A DNA stretch of 64,000 nt, taken from assembly GCA_964392365.1 (NCBI GenBank), contig CAYMPH010000005.1, forward strand, positions 207,423-271,422. Reading direction: 5' to 3'. Shown piece after piece: positions 1 to 8,845 of this stretch. Within the stretch, counting starts at the first letter, position 1; each line of letters opens with the position of its first letter. Source of the DNA: CAYMPH01 sp964392365. GTDB taxonomy: Bacteria > Spirochaetota > UBA4802 > UBA5550. The notes under the pieces are model-generated. The model was not told where the DNA came from and did not search any database. It worked only from the letters and a program-made list of their open reading frames with translations. The position numbers and the translations under genes are program-made.

Positions 1-428
1 AATCGCCGCAGACGCTAAAGGCCTTTAACTAAAATAAAAATCCATACAATATAATATATAAACACTAAACGCTATCATTAAATAGCTACTATTCCGCTGG
101 TTTAAAAAAACCAGCTCAAATAAAATGCATCCTTTCACCGGTCGGTCATCGAGCGAAGCCGAGATGAAGAAACCGGCTCGTGTGGGAATTATATTGTTTC
201 CAATTTTTCTAAATCTCTCCCCTTGCCCTTACTAGGGGAAAGGGGCCGGGGGATAGGGTCCTGAATTTAAACTCCTCACCAACATTTCCAATTGACAAAT
301 AAATCCCATCCGATTTTATTGCATTCAAATATATTCTAAAAATAATAGATTCCCGCACCTGTACTGTAATTCGACAAGCTCACCAACCGAGTCGATGTAT
401 GCGCGGGAATGACAGAAAGAGGAAACCC
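1..428. other. Intergenic stretch before leuB with short hairpin repeats
   Basis: No credible gene is seen here. The stretch holds a small hairpin (arms GCTGGTTT/AAACCAGC, 96-115) with no T-run on either side, a C/G-rich patch around 215-251 (CTCCCCTT..AGGGGAAAGGGG) resembling the dispersed repeats near 36.6 and 61.3 kb, and a larger hairpin at 349-410 that ends just before leuB. The upstream gene, if any, lies outside the window. Any leuB promoter must be in this stretch, but I cannot place it. Confidence 0.5.
349..410. repeat. Inverted-repeat element upstream of leuB
   Basis: The arms ATTCCCGC (349-356) and GCGGGAAT (403-410) are perfect complements around a G/C-richer centre. The right end, GGAATGACAGAAA, recurs exactly at the right end of the element near 23.26 kb, which suggests one dispersed repeat family. 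It sits directly upstream of the leuB ribosome-binding site, so it lies in the leuB leader or promoter. No coding capacity. Confidence 0.5.
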
Positions 429-1496
429 ATGTCAGAAAAGAAAATTGCAGTTTTAGCCGGTGATGGAATCGGCCCTGAAGTTATGAAAGAAGCTATTAAG
501 GTTCTTGATAAAATTTCAACCCTATACGATATAAAATTTAAATATACAAGCGGCGATGTCGGCGGAGCTGCAATAGATAACCACGGCGAAGCGCTGCCTC
601 AGTCAACTATTGATACCTGCAGAGCTTCAGACGCGATTCTCTTCGGTTCAGTTGGCGGACCTAAATGGGAAAAGCTTCCTCCGGAAAAACAGCCTGAGCG
701 GGGAGCGCTTCTTCCTTTAAGAAAACTGTTTAATCTATACGCTAACCTGAGACCAGCTATCATTTTCAGGGAGCTGAAGGATGCATCTCCTCTTAAATCC
801 GAAATTATCGGCGACGGGTTTGATATTTTAATAATAAGAGAGCTTACAGGCGGAATATATTTCGGTCAGCCGAAGGGACGCGAAGGCAACAAGGCGTTCG
901 ATACTCTTGTTTACACAATTCCCGAGATAGAAAGAATTACGCGCGTTGCCTTTGAATCAGCCAGAAAAAGAAATAAAAAAGTAACTTCCGTGGACAAGGC
1001 AAATGTTCTTACAACTATGGTTATGTGGCGCGAGGTTGTAATCAACATAGCAAAGGAATACCCTGACGTTGAACTTAATCACATATATGTTGATAATGCA
1101 GCAATGCAGCTCGTAAAAAATCCGAAACAGTTCGACGTGCTTTTATGCGATAACATGTTCGGAGATATTCTCTCTGACGAAGCATCAATGATTACAGGCT
1201 CAATGGGTATGCTTCCTTCAGCATCTTTATCTGAGGGGACATTCGGGCTGTATGAACCTGCAGGAGGATCAGCACCGGATATTGCAGGTAAGGGAATAGC
1301 AAATCCGATCGCACAGATTCTCTCTGCTGCAATGATGCTGAAATTCAGTTTCGGCTTAAATGAAGCATATGACAGAATTTTCAAGGCAATAGAAAAAGTT
1401 CTGGCAGACGGCAACAGAACTATAGATATAATGACACCGGGTAAAAAACAGATTGGAACTGTTGAAATGGGAAATCTTATTGTTTCTGCCCTGTAA
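429..1496 (+). CDS. leuB: 3-isopropylmalate dehydrogenase
   Basis: Catalyses oxidative decarboxylation of 3-isopropylmalate to 2-oxoisocaproate, the third dedicated step of leucine synthesis, in the cytoplasm with NAD+. The protein (about 355 residues, normal for LeuB) opens with KKIAVLAGDGIGPEV, has the RELTGGIYFG segment, the substrate-binding SVDKANVL segment and the metal/NAD region DNMFGDILSDEAS followed by a GSMGMLPSASL loop. The ATG at 429 is chosen over the in-frame ATG at 399 because AGAGGA lies about 8 bases before it and homology starts there. Its 3' end overlaps the convergent M20 peptidase gene by 20 bases. leuC and leuD are not in the window; leuA is 6 kb away on the other strand. 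Confidence 0.95.
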   Translation: MSEKKIAVLAGDGIGPEVMKEAIKVLDKISTLYDIKFKYTSGDVGGAAIDNHGEALPQSTIDTCRASDAILFGSVGGPKWEKLPPEKQPERGALLPLRKLFNLYANLRPAIIFRELKDASPLKSEIIGDGFDILIIRELTGGIYFGQPKGREGNKAFDTLVYTIPEIERITRVAFESARKRNKKVTSVDKANVLTTMVMWREVVINIAKEYPDVELNHIYVDNAAMQLVKNPKQFDVLLCDNMFGDILSDEASMITGSMGMLPSASLSEGTFGLYEPAGGSAPDIAGKGIANPIAQILSAAMMLKFSFGLNEAYDRIFKAIEKVLADGNRTIDIMTPGKKQIGTVEMGNLIVSAL

Positions 1497-2706
1497 TTTC
1501 AAGTATTGCATGAATTGAAAGCAGAGCCTTTGGAATAAAAGAAGACATATTCGCGTATTCCTGATCCTTATTGCCATCTGCAGATTTTTCCGAGCAGTGG
1601 CAATTGTCCCCTGAAGGTCCAAGCCCGTCAATTACCGGGAAATGTTCCCAGAGAAAATTTCCGTCGCTTAAACCGCCGCGTGCTTCCGGAATTATCTTAT
1701 ACCCGATTAAACTTCCTGCAGTTTCAAATATTTTTAACAGGCTGATAGTTTGCTGATTCTCCGGCCACGCAGGGTTTTCCCTTATAAGTTCAGCTGAAAC
1801 TGAGCAGGTGAATCTCCCGTCTCCGCTTATTACTTTTCCTTTTTCATTCAGATTTAAAATTTTTTTCTTCCCTTCGGAAAAAACATCCGGAGAAAAAGCT
1901 CTCATCTCAACAAAGGCTTCCGCATAATGAGGAACGCGGTTTAAAGCAGAACCGCCTTTAACAATACCTGTATTGAAAGTTAGAGATTTTTTATAATCAG
2001 TAAAAGACTCAACCTGTTTTACAGCCTCTGCCATTTCAAGAAGAGCACTCGCGCCTGATTCATGCGCTGATCCTGCATGGGAACCTTTTCCATGAGTTTC
2101 TATTTTAAATACAGCCCTGCCCTTTCTCGACGTAACCAGCTGCATTTTATCGCCTGCAATATTTCCGGATTCATAAATCAGACACGCATCTGATCCGGAA
2201 AGTTTATCTCTGCAGATATTCCCGAAATCATCGGATTCGGTTTCCTCTGACGCATCAAGCATAATCATCCAGTTTACTGAATTAAAAACTTCAGGAGAAA
2301 TTTTCTTTAGAGCGTCCAATATCATATAAATAACAAGTGTTCCGCCCTTGATATCATTTGTTCCGGGACCGTAGATTCTGTCGCCTTCAATTTTCCAGTT
2401 AAAATCATTTCTGATTTCCTCTTCTGGAGAAAATACAGTATCAAGATGGGATACGAAACCGATTTTATTTTTAACGGTTTTATCAGCACTGCAGCTTAAG
2501 ATCAGGTGTCCTGCATATTCAGGATTAACAGATGAAATTTTCTCAGATTTAAATCCCAATTCATGAAAAATTTCTGCTGTGTACGAGGAAAGGTCTTCAA
2601 CTCCGGATTTATTATCTGTCCATGAGTTTATGCTTACCATATTTTTATATATTTCAAGATAGTGCTGGAATTTTTCTGCAAGATAATCGTTATATATATT
2701 TTTCAT
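1477..2706 (-). CDS. M20/M25/M40 family metallopeptidase (glutamate carboxypeptidase-like)
   Basis: Predicted cytoplasmic zinc exopeptidase or deacylase of about 409 residues. Visible family marks are the metal ligand in GFVSHLDTVF, the bridging Asp in YGPGTNDIKGG, the catalytic Glu pair in DASEETESDD, a dimerisation (lid) domain starting around KGRAVFKIETHGKGSHAG, and the last His in DGLGPSGDNCH. The overall order matches carboxypeptidase G2-like members. The start at 2706 (MKNIYND) is preferred because the longer frame would read through the trxA terminator. The exact substrate cannot be told. It converges on leuB with a 20-base overlap, so each transcript runs into the antisense of the other. 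Confidence 0.8.
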   Translation of the reverse strand: MKNIYNDYLAEKFQHYLEIYKNMVSINSWTDNKSGVEDLSSYTAEIFHELGFKSEKISSVNPEYAGHLILSCSADKTVKNKIGFVSHLDTVFSPEEEIRNDFNWKIEGDRIYGPGTNDIKGGTLVIYMILDALKKISPEVFNSVNWMIMLDASEETESDDFGNICRDKLSGSDACLIYESGNIAGDKMQLVTSRKGRAVFKIETHGKGSHAGSAHESGASALLEMAEAVKQVESFTDYKKSLTFNTGIVKGGSALNRVPHYAEAFVEMRAFSPDVFSEGKKKILNLNEKGKVISGDGRFTCSVSAELIRENPAWPENQQTISLLKIFETAGSLIGYKIIPEARGGLSDGNFLWEHFPVIDGLGPSGDNCHCSEKSADGNKDQEYANMSSFIPKALLSIHAILEITGQKQ

Positions 2707-2722
2707 AATCCCGGATCCAAAT

Positions 2723-2755
2723 AAAAAAAGCGGTAATATCAAACTACCGCTTTTT
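2723..2755 (-). terminator. Rho-independent terminator of trxA
   Basis: Stem AAAAAGCGGTA (2725-2735) pairs with TACCGCTTTTT (2745-2755). Read on the minus strand it is followed by a U-run. It lies 24 bases past the trxA stop and just upstream of the M20 peptidase start, so the two genes are separated by it. Confidence 0.85.
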
Positions 2756-2778
2756 ATATTATAATATTGCATTTTATG

Positions 2779-3132
2779 TCAATTTACTTTTAGTAAATTA
2801 TGAATTACTTCCTTAAAAGTTTCCTTTGGCAATGCTCCTGCAGCCAATTGAGGTTTTTCGCCAAGAGGTATAAAAAGTATGCTTGGAATACTCTGAATTC
2901 CGAATGCGCCTGCCAGCTCTCTTTGCTCCTCAGTATTAATTTTGAAAATATTCAGTTTCCCTTCATATTCTTTTGCAAGATCTTCTAAAACTGGCGCAAC
3001 CATTTTGCAGGGCCCGCACCAGTCTGCATAAAAGTCTATTATGCTCGGCAATGTGCCCTTGTATACCCAGTCGGAATTTTTTTCAAAATCAAAAATTTTC
3101 TCAATAAACGATTCCTTTGTTAAATGTTCCAT
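2779..3132 (-). CDS. trxA: Thioredoxin
   Basis: Small redox protein (about 117 residues) with the canonical active site WCGPC in the segment DFYADWCGPCKMVAPVLE and the cis-proline segment IQSIPSILF. It reduces protein disulfides in the cytoplasm and would be recharged by a thioredoxin reductase not found in this window. No signal peptide. The ATG at 3132 is chosen because GGAG sits 6 bases upstream; the in-frame ATG at 3144 has no ribosome-binding site. A strong terminator follows, so it is probably monocistronic. Confidence 0.95.
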   Translation of the reverse strand: MEHLTKESFIEKIFDFEKNSDWVYKGTLPSIIDFYADWCGPCKMVAPVLEDLAKEYEGKLNIFKINTEEQRELAGAFGIQSIPSILFIPLGEKPQLAAGALPKETFKEVIHNLLKVN

Positions 3133-3270
3133 TATTTTCTCCATTATTAAGTATTTTAGCTAATAATAAAATACTTAATTTTTTGTAAATCGTCAACTTT
3201 TTTTAACAAAAATATCTGAATAAACTTTCACTCGCAAGCGGCTGGGAAGTAAACCCGAATGAGATTTAAT

Positions 3271-3304
3271 AAAAAAAGCCGCCCGGATAAATCAGACGGC
3301 TTTT
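3271..3304 (-). terminator. Rho-independent terminator after the 3329 outer-membrane gene
   Basis: Stem AAAAGCCG/CGGCTTTT with an A-run on the left, which reads as a U-run on the minus strand. It lies 25 bases past the stop of the outer-membrane protein gene. Confidence 0.75.
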
Positions 3305-3328
3305 AATAATTATAAATTCTGCTGTTTT

Positions 3329-4351
3329 TTAAAATATTCTTCCGGTATATCCCAGACCTGCTTTAAAGTGACCAAGATTATTGGCTTGTTTATTTTCAAA
3401 AATATAACTGAATTCCATATAGAACCCTCCAAGGCAGACTCTTCCTCCGAGCTCGCCTCCTCTTTCAAAATAATTCGTCCCAAGAAAAGATGCCATTGGA
3501 AATATTCCTATATAGTATCCTCCGAATATCTGCGCATAAAGTCTTTTTGATCCAACACGGATAAAGCCCCGGACAGGAACATCAAGAAAAATATCTGATC
3601 CTGTTAAATATCCGCTTCCGGTTAATAAATTCGAATATTGAGAAGCTGATATAAACAGTTTCAGCATGTTTGGAAAAAAATTCAGTCCTGATTCAACACC
3701 CATGCTGAAAATATCAGCTATATTAAACCTGAAATCAAAAAATAAATTTAATCTGATGCCTGCAATTGTAAAAAACCAGTTCATCCCGGTATAAGAAAAA
3801 TCTTTTTGATCATAAAAAGGAAGATTAATCCCTAAACCCCAGTCCATACCGAAGACTCTGTATTTCTCTTCAGCCGGTTTCTCAACAGGAACTTCCTTGA
3901 TTCTATCAACTTCGACAATTTTTTCAACTTCAACTTTTTTCTCAACAATCTTTGGTTCTACTTTTTTCTTTGAAATATAATTTACTTTCTCTTTAGAAAT
4001 AGTAAGTTCATTTTTTGATGCTATGTTTTCCCTGATTGTATAATTTGCAGCATCTTCATAAACAATATATCCTTCAACCATACTGTCATCGAGCTTGTAT
4101 ATATAGACTTTATTCTTATAATCATCACTGTAAAGAACCCGGATCAGGTCCTTTCTTTGAATATCCCTTACAGGACCGGCCGGCGGTTTTATGGAAATAA
4201 ATTTATCCGTATCTCTAATGACCTTGCCTTCAATAATTGAACCGTCATTCATAAATACAGATTCAGCATTTAAACTTGAATATAAACCGGATAACATTAA
4301 AATCCCGACAGATAAAAATAAATATGTTATTAAATTCAATCCGTGTTTCAT
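3329..4351 (-). CDS. Predicted outer-membrane beta-barrel protein with N-terminal periplasmic domain
   Basis: 340 residues with an N-terminal signal peptide (hydrophobic segment about 8-28, cleavage near LNAES). Residues about 29-135 form a small beta-rich region (FMNDGSIIEGKVIRDT..) typical of spirochaete periplasmic domains, then a charged Lys/Glu/Val linker (KKVEPKIVEKKVEVEKIVEV), then a C-terminal region of alternating hydrophobic strands ending in phenylalanine (LGYTGRIF), as outer-membrane barrels do. The barrel part is clearly paralogous to the next upstream gene: both share FDFRF, GVE(S/T)GLN, RGFIRVG/RGFVRVG, GGYY and GLGYT(G/A)(R/K)IF. Function unknown; a surface or adhesion role is only a guess. 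Flanked by terminators, so expressed separately. Confidence 0.75.
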   Translation of the reverse strand: MKHGLNLITYLFLSVGILMLSGLYSSLNAESVFMNDGSIIEGKVIRDTDKFISIKPPAGPVRDIQRKDLIRVLYSDDYKNKVYIYKLDDSMVEGYIVYEDAANYTIRENIASKNELTISKEKVNYISKKKVEPKIVEKKVEVEKIVEVDRIKEVPVEKPAEEKYRVFGMDWGLGINLPFYDQKDFSYTGMNWFFTIAGIRLNLFFDFRFNIADIFSMGVESGLNFFPNMLKLFISASQYSNLLTGSGYLTGSDIFLDVPVRGFIRVGSKRLYAQIFGGYYIGIFPMASFLGTNYFERGGELGGRVCLGGFYMEFSYIFENKQANNLGHFKAGLGYTGRIF

Positions 4352-4488
4352 TTCTCTTCCTTCCTGTGTTTAAAAAATAATTTGAATATATGTTAAATTA
4401 CCAATAACAATAATAAATTTCAATAAAATAAATTAAGGCCGGTTCCAAAAAATACATTTTTTCCACCGGGCCTTGGTGCATTTAAGGG

Positions 4489-4535
4489 AAAACCTGCATT
4501 TTTCATTTTATAATTTATGTTAAATACAGGTTTTT
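4489..4535 (-). terminator. Terminator-like hairpin after the 4546 outer-membrane gene
   Basis: AAAACCTGcATTT pairs with AAATaCAGGTTTT across an AT-rich loop. An A-run on the left gives Us on the minus strand. It is just past the stop of the 208-residue barrel gene and separates it from its paralogue. Confidence 0.6.
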
Positions 4536-4545
4536 ATGTCTGCCC

Positions 4546-5172
4546 TTAAAATATCTTAGCTGTATATCCAAGCCCAACTCTCGTGTGAGGGTTTAAATCT
4601 GCAAAAATGTAAAATGCTTCTAGATAAAATCCGAATATATTAAGCCTCCCGCCGACTTCAGGTCCTCTTTCAATAACCTGTGCTGTCTGATATGTCCAGA
4701 TAGGAGAAAGACCCAGATAATATCCTCCCATTGCCTGAAAATAAATCACAGGAATTCCAACGCGTACAAATCCTCTGAACGGAATATCAAACCAGTAGGT
4801 TGTGCTGCTGTAATTTGTTCCATTTAGCTTTGCTTCATATGAAAGCCAGTTAAGTCCTGTTTCAACCCCGAAACTCAATATGCCTAAAACAGTAAATCTG
4901 AAATCAATAAAAATATTTATCCTGAAAGAATAGATTATAGCTGCTGCAGCCAGATCCTCCCTTATTATCTTATTGGAAGCTCCGGGTGCCTGCGATTCAA
5001 AAAAAGGCGACTCGCTGTCAAACAGGCCCATAGAAAAACCGATTCCAAGGTCAACACCAAATGCAGAATATGAAGATGATTCATTTGAAGCAGCTTCTTC
5101 CTCAGCAGCAGCATTAAAATTGACAGCTAAAACAAGCGCAATTGCAGCAAATAAGACATTGAGCTTTTTCAT
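4546..5172 (-). CDS. Predicted outer-membrane beta-barrel protein (paralogue of the neighbour)
   Basis: 208 residues: signal peptide with hydrophobic core about 5-21 (LNVLFAAIALVLAVNFNAAA), an acidic stub (EEEAAS), then a barrel-like region directly comparable to the C-terminal half of the 3329 gene product (INIFIDFRF, GVETGLNW, DIPFRGFVRVG, GGYYLGL, ERGPEVGGRLN) and the same C-terminal GLGYTAKIF. It lacks the periplasmic domain and linker of its neighbour, so the pair looks like a tandem duplication with domain gain or loss. A GGAGGAA ribosome-binding site precedes the ATG. Function unknown. Confidence 0.75.
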   Translation of the reverse strand: MKKLNVLFAAIALVLAVNFNAAAEEEAASNESSSYSAFGVDLGIGFSMGLFDSESPFFESQAPGASNKIIREDLAAAAIIYSFRINIFIDFRFTVLGILSFGVETGLNWLSYEAKLNGTNYSSTTYWFDIPFRGFVRVGIPVIYFQAMGGYYLGLSPIWTYQTAQVIERGPEVGGRLNIFGFYLEAFYIFADLNPHTRVGLGYTAKIF

Positions 5173-5263
5173 TTATTCCTCCGGTTTGTATTTCCATTTC
5201 ATGAAAAAAAATCGGTAATTTAATTTAATGTATTAAATTTTTTATTTTATTTCAAGCCAAATT

Positions 5264-5692
5264 TCATACCAGATAAAGCTCTTTATCTGTTAAAATCGGA
5301 AAACCGGATTCCTGTAATATTTTTTCAGTTGCAAGGACATCTTCAACCTGAAAAACAAAAACAGCTTCATTATTTTCTCTTATTGAAAAGCCATAAGCAT
5401 CTTCAACATTAATATTTTTTTCAGCAAGTACAGATGAGGCACGATGAAGCCCGCCCGGCTTGTCATCAATTTTAACTGCCACAATTCCTTTTAGAGTTGC
5501 AGATATTCCTTCTTCCTTAAGCTTATCGCACCCTTCCTGCGGTTTATCGAGAAGCAGCTTTATAATCCCGTAATCACCTGAATCCGAAATAGTGATTGCC
5601 CTGATATTTATATTATGCTTTTCAAGAACAGCAGTAATCCTGTTTATCTTTCCCGGCCTGTTTTCAGCGAATACCGAAACCTGATGCGGCAT
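5264..5692 (-). CDS. Tandem ACT-domain protein
   Basis: 142 residues made of two ACT domains: residues about 3-65 (VSVFAENRPGKINRITAVLEKHNINIRAI) and about 70-140 (VAVKIDDKPGGLHRASSVLAEKNINVED). ACT domains bind amino acids and regulate enzymes. It begins 11 bases after the stop of the phenylacetate-CoA ligase gene with GAGG upstream, so the two are co-transcribed. This pairing of a stand-alone ACT protein with a PaaK-like ligase is common in anaerobes and suggests ligand sensing of an aromatic or branched amino acid. The ligand is not identifiable from sequence. Confidence 0.85.
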   Translation of the reverse strand: MPHQVSVFAENRPGKINRITAVLEKHNINIRAITISDSGDYGIIKLLLDKPQEGCDKLKEEGISATLKGIVAVKIDDKPGGLHRASSVLAEKNINVEDAYGFSIRENNEAVFVFQVEDVLATEKILQESGFPILTDKELYLV

Positions 5693-5703
5693 GATGAACC
5701 TCC

Positions 5704-6999
5704 TTAAAGTTTTCTGTTATCTATTACCCGCACTGCCTTGCCTGTGCTTGGAGGCAGAGAACCCTGCTCAACAAGCTCTATGCGTGCTGTTATTATTATT
5801 ATTGCCCTTAGTTCATTTACAATTTTATCTTTTATTGCCTTCAGCTGTTTCATATCTCCCGAGAACATTTTGGAATAAAGCTCAACCTTGACATGAAGCT
5901 TATCCAGATTATTTTCCCTTTCAAGATTTATCTGGTAGTTGTTTCCAACCTCAGGAATGTTCATTAGAACAGATTCTATCTGCGAAGGGAATATATTCAC
6001 CCCGCCGATAATAAACATATCATCAGTGCGTCCCTTGATTCTTTCTATTCTGCGGTGTGTTCTTCCGCATTCGCACTGTTCCGGAATAATTCTTGTAAGA
6101 TCACGGGTTCTGTACCGGATTATGGGCAGCGCTTCCCTGTTTATATGAGTAAGCACGAGTTCACCCTCTTCTCCATCCGGGAGAGGCTCGCCTGTTTGCG
6201 GATTGATAGTTTCAGGAATATAGTAATCTTCCCATAGATGCATTCCGTTTTTATGAACACACTCAAAAGCAACTCCAGGGCCGTTCATTTCAGAAAGACC
6301 GTATGAATTATACGCATCCAATCCCCACTGCTCTTCAATTTTAAGCTTAGTTGATTCTGAATATGGCTCGGCTCCAAGATATGCTTTCTTAACTGTCAGA
6401 TTATGAGGATTCAACCCGCCTTCCTGAATGACCTCAACAAGATGAAGAGCGTAACTCGGTGTAATGTGTATAACTGTTGTAAAAAAATCCTGCATCAGAT
6501 CTATCTGTCTCAAGCTGTTTCCTGATGATGACGGAATTACAAGACAACCGAGTCGTTCTGCGCCATAATGAAGACCAAGACCACCTGTGAATAAACCGTA
6601 ACCCATCATATTCTGGAATACATCATTTTTAGTTGTGCCTGTTGCCATCATGCTTCTTGCAACCTGATCAGCCCAGGCAGAAATATCTTTTGCAGTATAG
6701 AATATTACAGTGGCTTTTCCTGTTGTTCCTGAAGATGCATGCATGCGCACTATTTCGCTTTTTTCAACAGAAACCATCCCATCCGGATAACTGAGTCTTA
6801 AATCATTTTTAGAAGTAAACGGAAGATCTTTTAAATGGTCAAGGCTCGTAATTTTTGAAACATCAACTCCCTGCTCTTTCCAGATTTTTTTGTAATATGG
6901 AGTTCCCGATGCAAGATCCAGGCTTTTCTTCAGTTTATTCAGCTGAATATCTCTTATTGTTTTTCTATCCGCAGTTTCAATTTCTTTATCCCAGTACAT
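5704..6999 (-). CDS. paaK: Phenylacetate-CoA ligase family (AMP-forming)
   Basis: 431 residues, normal for PaaK. Activates an aryl-acetic acid (phenylacetate, or indole/hydroxyphenyl acetate in anaerobes) to its CoA thioester with ATP. The nucleotide-binding motif is HASSGTTGKATVIFYT near residue 90; the conserved YNSYGLSEMNGPG and YRTRDL motifs follow, and a Cys pair (CECG) sits before RIERIKGRTDDM. No oxygenase genes for the aerobic paa pathway are nearby, so the context suggests arylacetates made from aromatic amino acids by 2-oxoacid oxidation. In an operon with the downstream ACT protein; leuA lies 97 bases upstream with no visible terminator between, so leuA read-through is possible. 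Confidence 0.88.
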   Translation of the reverse strand: MYWDKEIETADRKTIRDIQLNKLKKSLDLASGTPYYKKIWKEQGVDVSKITSLDHLKDLPFTSKNDLRLSYPDGMVSVEKSEIVRMHASSGTTGKATVIFYTAKDISAWADQVARSMMATGTTKNDVFQNMMGYGLFTGGLGLHYGAERLGCLVIPSSSGNSLRQIDLMQDFFTTVIHITPSYALHLVEVIQEGGLNPHNLTVKKAYLGAEPYSESTKLKIEEQWGLDAYNSYGLSEMNGPGVAFECVHKNGMHLWEDYYIPETINPQTGEPLPDGEEGELVLTHINREALPIIRYRTRDLTRIIPEQCECGRTHRRIERIKGRTDDMFIIGGVNIFPSQIESVLMNIPEVGNNYQINLERENNLDKLHVKVELYSKMFSGDMKQLKAIKDKIVNELRAIIIITARIELVEQGSLPPSTGKAVRVIDNRKL

Positions 7000-7096
7000 A
7001 ATGAATCCTTATATATTAATATCAATCTAAATGACTGTGCTTATAGAATAATTTTATTTAAAAACATTTTCCATATGTCAATGAATTATTTTTTAT

Positions 7097-8677
7097 TCAC
7101 AGAGATACATTATTAACCATATCGTGAATAACCCCGATTTTTTTTCTATACTCAAGCTTGTTGATTGCATCAACAAATGAAAGAATTCCGGCTACAGAAA
7201 TATCCAGATTAACTCCGGTTCCGAAAACCTTGAGCTCTATTCCGTTAAATTCCTCAACAACAGTTACTGAAACTTCAGAAAGTGCGTCCGATCCGCCTGT
7301 GATTGCTACAAGATTGAATGACTTGATATACGCAGTTGACCCGGTGATTTTTTTAATCGCGTTCACTCCTGCATCAACACCGCCGTTTCCATGCGCAACT
7401 TCAAAAATTTCCTTTTTATTTTCATCGTGATCAAGGATAGTCACCATTGTCATTGGAGGCGAATACATACCTGTTGAAATCTGTATATTTACAACCTTGT
7501 ATCTTCTTTTAACTTCTTCCTTATACATCGATTCTCCGATTAACGCAATCAGATCCTCATCGTGCACCTGCTTTTTCCTGTCTGCAAGTTCCTTGAAATA
7601 TTTAAAAAAACGGTCCAGCTCCTGTTCAGCCAGATTAAATCCGAGAATTTTGAGCCTTTCAACAACAGCATGGCGTCCTGAATGTTTTCCAAGAATAATC
7701 TTTGATTTTGTTATTCCAACATCTTCCGGTTTCATGATTTCATAAGTGTTTGAATGCTTCAACACCCCATCCTGATGAATTCCGGATTCGTGAGCAAAGG
7801 CGTTATCTCCGACAATCGCCTTATTCGGCTGAACTGATACACCTGTTATATTTGTTAAAAGTTTGCTAATTCCGATTATCTGCTTTGTATTGATCGATGA
7901 TGTTATATTGAAAATATCACTTCTCGTTTTTATTGCCATTACAATCTCTTCCATAGCAGTGTTGCCTGCCCTTTCTCCTATACCGTTAATTGTGCATTCA
8001 ACCTGACGCGCTCCTGCTTCAACAGCAGCAAGAGAATTCGCAACAGCAAGACCAAGGTCATTGTGGCAGTGAACCGAAATAACAGCGTCATTTATATTTT
8101 TTACATTATCAAACAGATACCTGATAATTTTACTGAATTCCGAAGGGATCGTGTAACCCACTGTATCCGGAATATTCACAGTTGTAGCGCCTGCTGATAT
8201 TACCTCCTCCACCATTTTCGCGAGATACGCAAGATCGCTTCTCGTGGCATCCATGGCTGAAAATTCAATATTATCAAAATAAGATTTTGCTTTTTTTACA
8301 GCTTCAATTGCAAGTTCAAGGGTCTCTTCCCTTGTTTTCTTGAACTGGTGTATAATATGAATATCCGAGCTAGATATGAACGTATGTATTCTCGGATTTT
8401 CTGCCGGCTCAAGTGCTTTAGCTGCTGATTCAATATCCTTCATTACGGCTCTGGCAAGCCCCGCAACCTGAACGCCTTTAACTTTTTTTGCAATTTTATT
8501 AACTGCTTCAAAATCGCCGTCGGATATAACAGGAAAACCCGCTTCAATCGTATCAACACCGAGCCTTACGAGCTGTTCTGCGAAAATGAGTTTCTCTTCT
8601 ATATTCATACTGAATCCGGGGGACTGCTCTCCGTCCCGGAGTGTTGTGTCAAAAATAAAAATTCTGTCCTTTTTCAT
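7097..8677 (-). CDS. leuA: 2-isopropylmalate synthase
   Basis: 526 residues. Condenses acetyl-CoA with 2-oxoisovalerate, the first committed step of leucine synthesis. The N-terminal TIM barrel starts with FIFDTTLRDGEQSPG (metal Asp and the catalytic region) and includes the metal ligands in SVHCHNDLG and the GIGERAGN loop. A linker with AHESGIHQDG follows, then the C-terminal leucine-feedback domain from about residue 390. GGAGATC precedes the ATG. Expression is predicted to be controlled by the attenuator immediately upstream. Homocitrate or citramalate synthase is less likely, given the full leucine-type regulatory domain and the Leu-coding leader. Confidence 0.93.
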   Translation of the reverse strand: MKKDRIFIFDTTLRDGEQSPGFSMNIEEKLIFAEQLVRLGVDTIEAGFPVISDGDFEAVNKIAKKVKGVQVAGLARAVMKDIESAAKALEPAENPRIHTFISSSDIHIIHQFKKTREETLELAIEAVKKAKSYFDNIEFSAMDATRSDLAYLAKMVEEVISAGATTVNIPDTVGYTIPSEFSKIIRYLFDNVKNINDAVISVHCHNDLGLAVANSLAAVEAGARQVECTINGIGERAGNTAMEEIVMAIKTRSDIFNITSSINTKQIIGISKLLTNITGVSVQPNKAIVGDNAFAHESGIHQDGVLKHSNTYEIMKPEDVGITKSKIILGKHSGRHAVVERLKILGFNLAEQELDRFFKYFKELADRKKQVHDEDLIALIGESMYKEEVKRRYKVVNIQISTGMYSPPMTMVTILDHDENKKEIFEVAHGNGGVDAGVNAIKKITGSTAYIKSFNLVAITGGSDALSEVSVTVVEEFNGIELKVFGTGVNLDISVAGILSFVDAINKLEYRKKIGVIHDMVNNVSL

Positions 8678-8713
8678 ATCTGATCTCCATAATAAATAAT
8701 ATTGTTATACAAT

Positions 8714-8745
8714 AAAAAAGGCCGTCATTTCGTGACGGCCTTTAT
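8714..8745 (-). terminator. Attenuator terminator hairpin of the leuA leader
   Basis: AAAGGCCGTCA pairs with TGACGGCCTTT (11 perfect pairs, 5-base loop), followed on the minus strand by six or more Us. It lies about 40 bases before the leuA start, inside the leader and not after a gene, so it acts as a conditional terminator. Its 5' arm and loop (plus-strand 8729-8743) can instead pair with the segment at the leader-peptide stop codon (8765-8777), as 13 base pairs with one bulge, forming an antiterminator. Confidence 0.9.
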
Positions 8746-8770
8746 ATTTTCATTTTATAAATTTAAGGCA

Positions 8771-8845
8771 TCACGAAACATGACCTGCATTCTGCAGACC
8801 TGTTAAAAGGCCGAGTAGGAGCATATTCATGATGTAGTTTTTCAT
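8771..8845 (-). CDS. leuL: leu leader peptide (24 residues)
   Basis: Short ORF starting MKNYIMNMLLLGLLTG and ending at a TGA. Leucine codons at residues 9-11 (CTC CTA CTC), 13-14 (CTT TTA) and 17: six Leu in nine residues. It serves as a leucine sensor and probably has no function as a protein. The start lies about 31 bases after the predicted transcription start. Its own ribosome-binding site is weak, with AGGA about 17 bases upstream. The stop codon lies inside segment 2 of the attenuator. It was found by reading the leuA leader; it is too short for routine gene calling. Confidence 0.85.
   Translation of the reverse strand: MKNYIMNMLLLGLLTGLQNAGHVS

Noticed and set aside
96..115. Hairpin GCTGGTTT/AAACCAGC as a terminator
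   Set aside because: No T-run on either strand and no gene end visible before it.
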